Origin: Candidatus Jorgensenbacteria bacterium GWA1_54_12
GTDB lineage: Bacteria > Patescibacteriota > Minisyncoccia > UBA6257 > GWB1-50-10
Direction: 5' to 3'
Length of the DNA: 5,483 bases
Assembly: GCA_001779505.1 (NCBI GenBank)
Contig: MFKH01000006.1
Coordinates: 57,050 to 62,532, forward strand
The notes under the pieces were generated by a model. That model ran no database searches, had not been told where the DNA came from, and worked only from the letters and a program-made list of their open reading frames with translations. Below are positions 4,105 to 5,483 of the stretch, piece by piece. Positions within the stretch are counted from its first letter, which is position 1, and every line of letters begins with the position of its first letter. Position numbers and translations under genes: made by a program.

Positions 4105-5301
4105 TTACTCAATGATCTTCAGAACGACTCCTGCACCAACGGTGCGCCCGCCTTCGCGGATGGCAAACCGCTGCTGCTCTTCAAGTGCGACCGGCACGAT
4201 GAGTTTCACGTTCCCTGAAACCGTGTCGCCCGGCATTACCATTTCGGTGCCTGCAGGAAGCGTCACTTCTCCGGTCACGTCCGTCGTGCGGACATAGAAC
4301 TGCGGCTTGTAACCGGTAAAGAACGGCGTGTGACGCCCGCCTTCCTCTTTGGAGAGCACATATATCTCTGCCTCGAAGGTGGTGTGCGGCGTAACGCTTC
4401 CCGGTTTCGCAACAACCATGCCGCGGTCAATGTCTTCCTTCTTCACGCCGCGGAGCAAAAGCCCCACATTGTCCCCGGCGCGCCCCTCGTCAAGCGTCTT
4501 CTGGAACATTTCTATGCCTGTTACCACGGTCTTCTGGTTTGGGCGGATGCCGACGATTTCAACTTCGTCGTTCGGCTTCGCGATACCCCGCTCCACGCGA
4601 CCGGTCACAACCGTACCGCGTCCCTCAATGGAAAAGACGTCTTCTATCGGCATGAGAAACGGCTTGTCTGTTGCGCGTACCGGATCCGGAATGTACGTAT
4701 CCAACGCCTTCAAGAGTTCCATAATCGGCTTCACCGCTTCATCATCGGGCGAGGTTGCCTCAAGAGCCTTCAAAGCAGAACCCTTGATGATGGGAATTTC
4801 GTCTCCCGGGAAATTGTACTTCTTCAGGAGCTCGCGCACTTCAGATTCAACGAGCTCAATAAGTTCAGGGTCGTCAACCTGGTCAATCTTGTTCAAAAAG
4901 ACGACGATTGCCGGAACGTCAACCTGCTTCGCCAGAAGAATATGTTCCCGCGTTTGCGGCATTGGACCGTCCGGAGCGGATACGACTAAGACTGCGCCGT
5001 CCATCTGCGCCGCGCCGGTAATCATGTTCTTGATGTAGTCGGCGTGCCCGGGCGCATCAATATGCGCGTAGTGACGCTTGTCCGTCTCATACTCCGAGTG
5101 GTGCAGAGCAATCGTGATGCCGCGCTCGCGCTCTTCCGGCGCATTGTCAATGTCTTCCACTTTCTCCTCACGAATTTTGTCGTTCGTCATGTGCAAGACG
5201 TGGAGAATTGAGGCCGTCAAGGTCGTCTTGCCGTGGTCAACATGACCAATGGTGCCGACGTTCACGTGCGGCTTTGATCGCTCAAATTTTTCTTTCGCCA
5301 T
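4105..5301 (-). CDS. tuf: Translation elongation factor Tu
   Basis: EF-Tu delivers aminoacyl-tRNA to the ribosomal A site as a GTP complex. The 398-residue product is full length with all three domains. GTP-binding motifs: P-loop GHVDHGKT (19-26), switch I RGITI (60-64), DAPGHADY (82-89, with catalytic His86), NKID (137-140) and GSAL (174-177). Domain 2 has GRGTVVTGRVERG, and domain 3 ends with AIREGGRTVGAGVV. Departures from common bacterial EF-Tu are Ala for Cys in DAPGH, Ile for Cys in NKID, and ALHHSEYET in place of NTSHVEYET after switch I; all are compatible with function and reminiscent of CPR sequences. The ATG at 5301 has no Shine-Dalgarno site. It leads a two-gene unit with rpsJ; fusA, which often precedes tuf, is not adjacent. 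Confidence 0.98.
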   Translation of the reverse strand: MAKEKFERSKPHVNVGTIGHVDHGKTTLTASILHVLHMTNDKIREEKVEDIDNAPEERERGITIALHHSEYETDKRHYAHIDAPGHADYIKNMITGAAQMDGAVLVVSAPDGPMPQTREHILLAKQVDVPAIVVFLNKIDQVDDPELIELVESEVRELLKKYNFPGDEIPIIKGSALKALEATSPDDEAVKPIMELLKALDTYIPDPVRATDKPFLMPIEDVFSIEGRGTVVTGRVERGIAKPNDEVEIVGIRPNQKTVVTGIEMFQKTLDEGRAGDNVGLLLRGVKKEDIDRGMVVAKPGSVTPHTTFEAEIYVLSKEEGGRHTPFFTGYKPQFYVRTTDVTGEVTLPAGTEMVMPGDTVSGNVKLIVPVALEEQQRFAIREGGRTVGAGVVLKIIE

Positions 5302-5341
5302 ACGTTTATATGGTTAACGCAAATCCACTATAAATCCGACC

Positions 5342-5482
5342 TTATGTAAGCTTCCCCAGTATAAGCGCTTTCCGCGCATCCTGCAACAGGAGATAAACCG
5401 CGCCAAAGGCCGCCCCGCCGAGGAGCGCACCGCCCATAATGTCCGTCGGCCAATGAACGCCCGCGTATATTCGGGCAAAACC
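5342..5482 (-). CDS. PAP2-superfamily phosphatase, C-terminal 46 residues, cut by window edge
   Basis: Reading the minus strand from 5482 gives GFARIYAGVHWPTDIMGGAL followed by a hydrophobic segment and a basic tail QDARKALILGKLT, ending at TAA 5342-5344. The pattern R-[IV]-Y-x-G-V-H-[WY]-P-x-D-[IV] is the third PAP2 catalytic motif; H10 and D14 of this fragment are the nucleophilic histidine and its aspartate partner. LGGAAFGAVYLLL would be the last membrane helix. Such enzymes dephosphorylate lipid phosphates such as undecaprenyl or phosphatidylglycerol phosphates at the membrane. The rest lies beyond base 5483, so substrate and full architecture are unknown. Its 3' end contains the likely tuf promoter. 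Confidence 0.85.
   Translation of the reverse strand, partial: GFARIYAGVHWPTDIMGGALLGGAAFGAVYLLLQDARKALILGKLT
5358..5386 (-). promoter_or_regulatory. Candidate promoter for tuf-rpsJ
   Basis: On the minus strand TTGCAG (5386-5381, TTG core only), a 17-base spacer and TATACT (5363-5358, 5 of 6) would start transcription near 5351, about 50 nt before the tuf ATG. It lies within the last codons of the PAP2-family gene. TATAGT about 30 nt before the ATG is an alternative -10 but lacks a -35 partner. Confidence 0.45.
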
Positions 5483-5483
5483 G

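Noticed and set aside
4330..5038. Two plus-strand frames of about 220 codons opposite tuf
   Set aside because: Antisense shadows of a strongly conserved gene; their composition reflects the tuf codons.

Overview
The window looks like part of a genome from the candidate phyla radiation (Patescibacteria, most like Parcubacteria). This is inferred from protein style, not from a search: EF-Tu has the switch I variant ITIALHHSEYET, DAPGH instead of DCPGH and NKID instead of NKCD. Several ribosomal proteins are trimmed, and Shine-Dalgarno sites are scarce. Almost everything reads on the minus strand, so transcription runs from high to low coordinates.

Layout in transcription order: the 3' end of a PAP2-family membrane phosphatase (5342-5482, cut by the window edge); a promoter lying inside that coding end; tuf (EF-Tu); rpsJ (uS10); and a strong intrinsic terminator immediately after rpsJ. 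Next comes an AT-richer block of about 1.6 kb. It holds a two-gene minus-strand pair (131 aa and 154 aa) that resembles a BECR/ParE-type toxin candidate with a DUF2283-like partner, a shared terminator hairpin, and a convergent plus-strand gene for a small protein with a winged-helix-like segment and one membrane span. After this block a good sigma70-type promoter with a structured leader restarts the ribosomal operon: rpmJ (bL36, only 38 codons), rplC (uL3), rplD (uL4), rplW (uL23) and rplB (uL2, cut by the left edge).

The usual rpsJ-rplC-rplD-rplW-rplB (S10) order is therefore kept but split in two between rpsJ and rplC. The split carries its own stop signal (terminator) and restart signal (promoter), and rpmJ, normally found with infA/rpsM in the spc/alpha region, sits at the head of the second half. 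GC counted on sample 60-base lines is 44/60 in rplB (241-300), against 22/60 and 13/60 in the plus-strand gene (2341-2400, 2401-2460) and 19/60 at the junction of the gene pair (3301-3360). This supports a foreign or fast-evolving cassette.

The most notable observations are the split S10 operon with its probable toxin-antitoxin cargo, an L3 protein missing about 65 internal residues, an L2 protein lacking about 24 N-terminal residues, and the relocated rpmJ. No RNA gene, CRISPR array, transposase or clear terminal repeat was seen.
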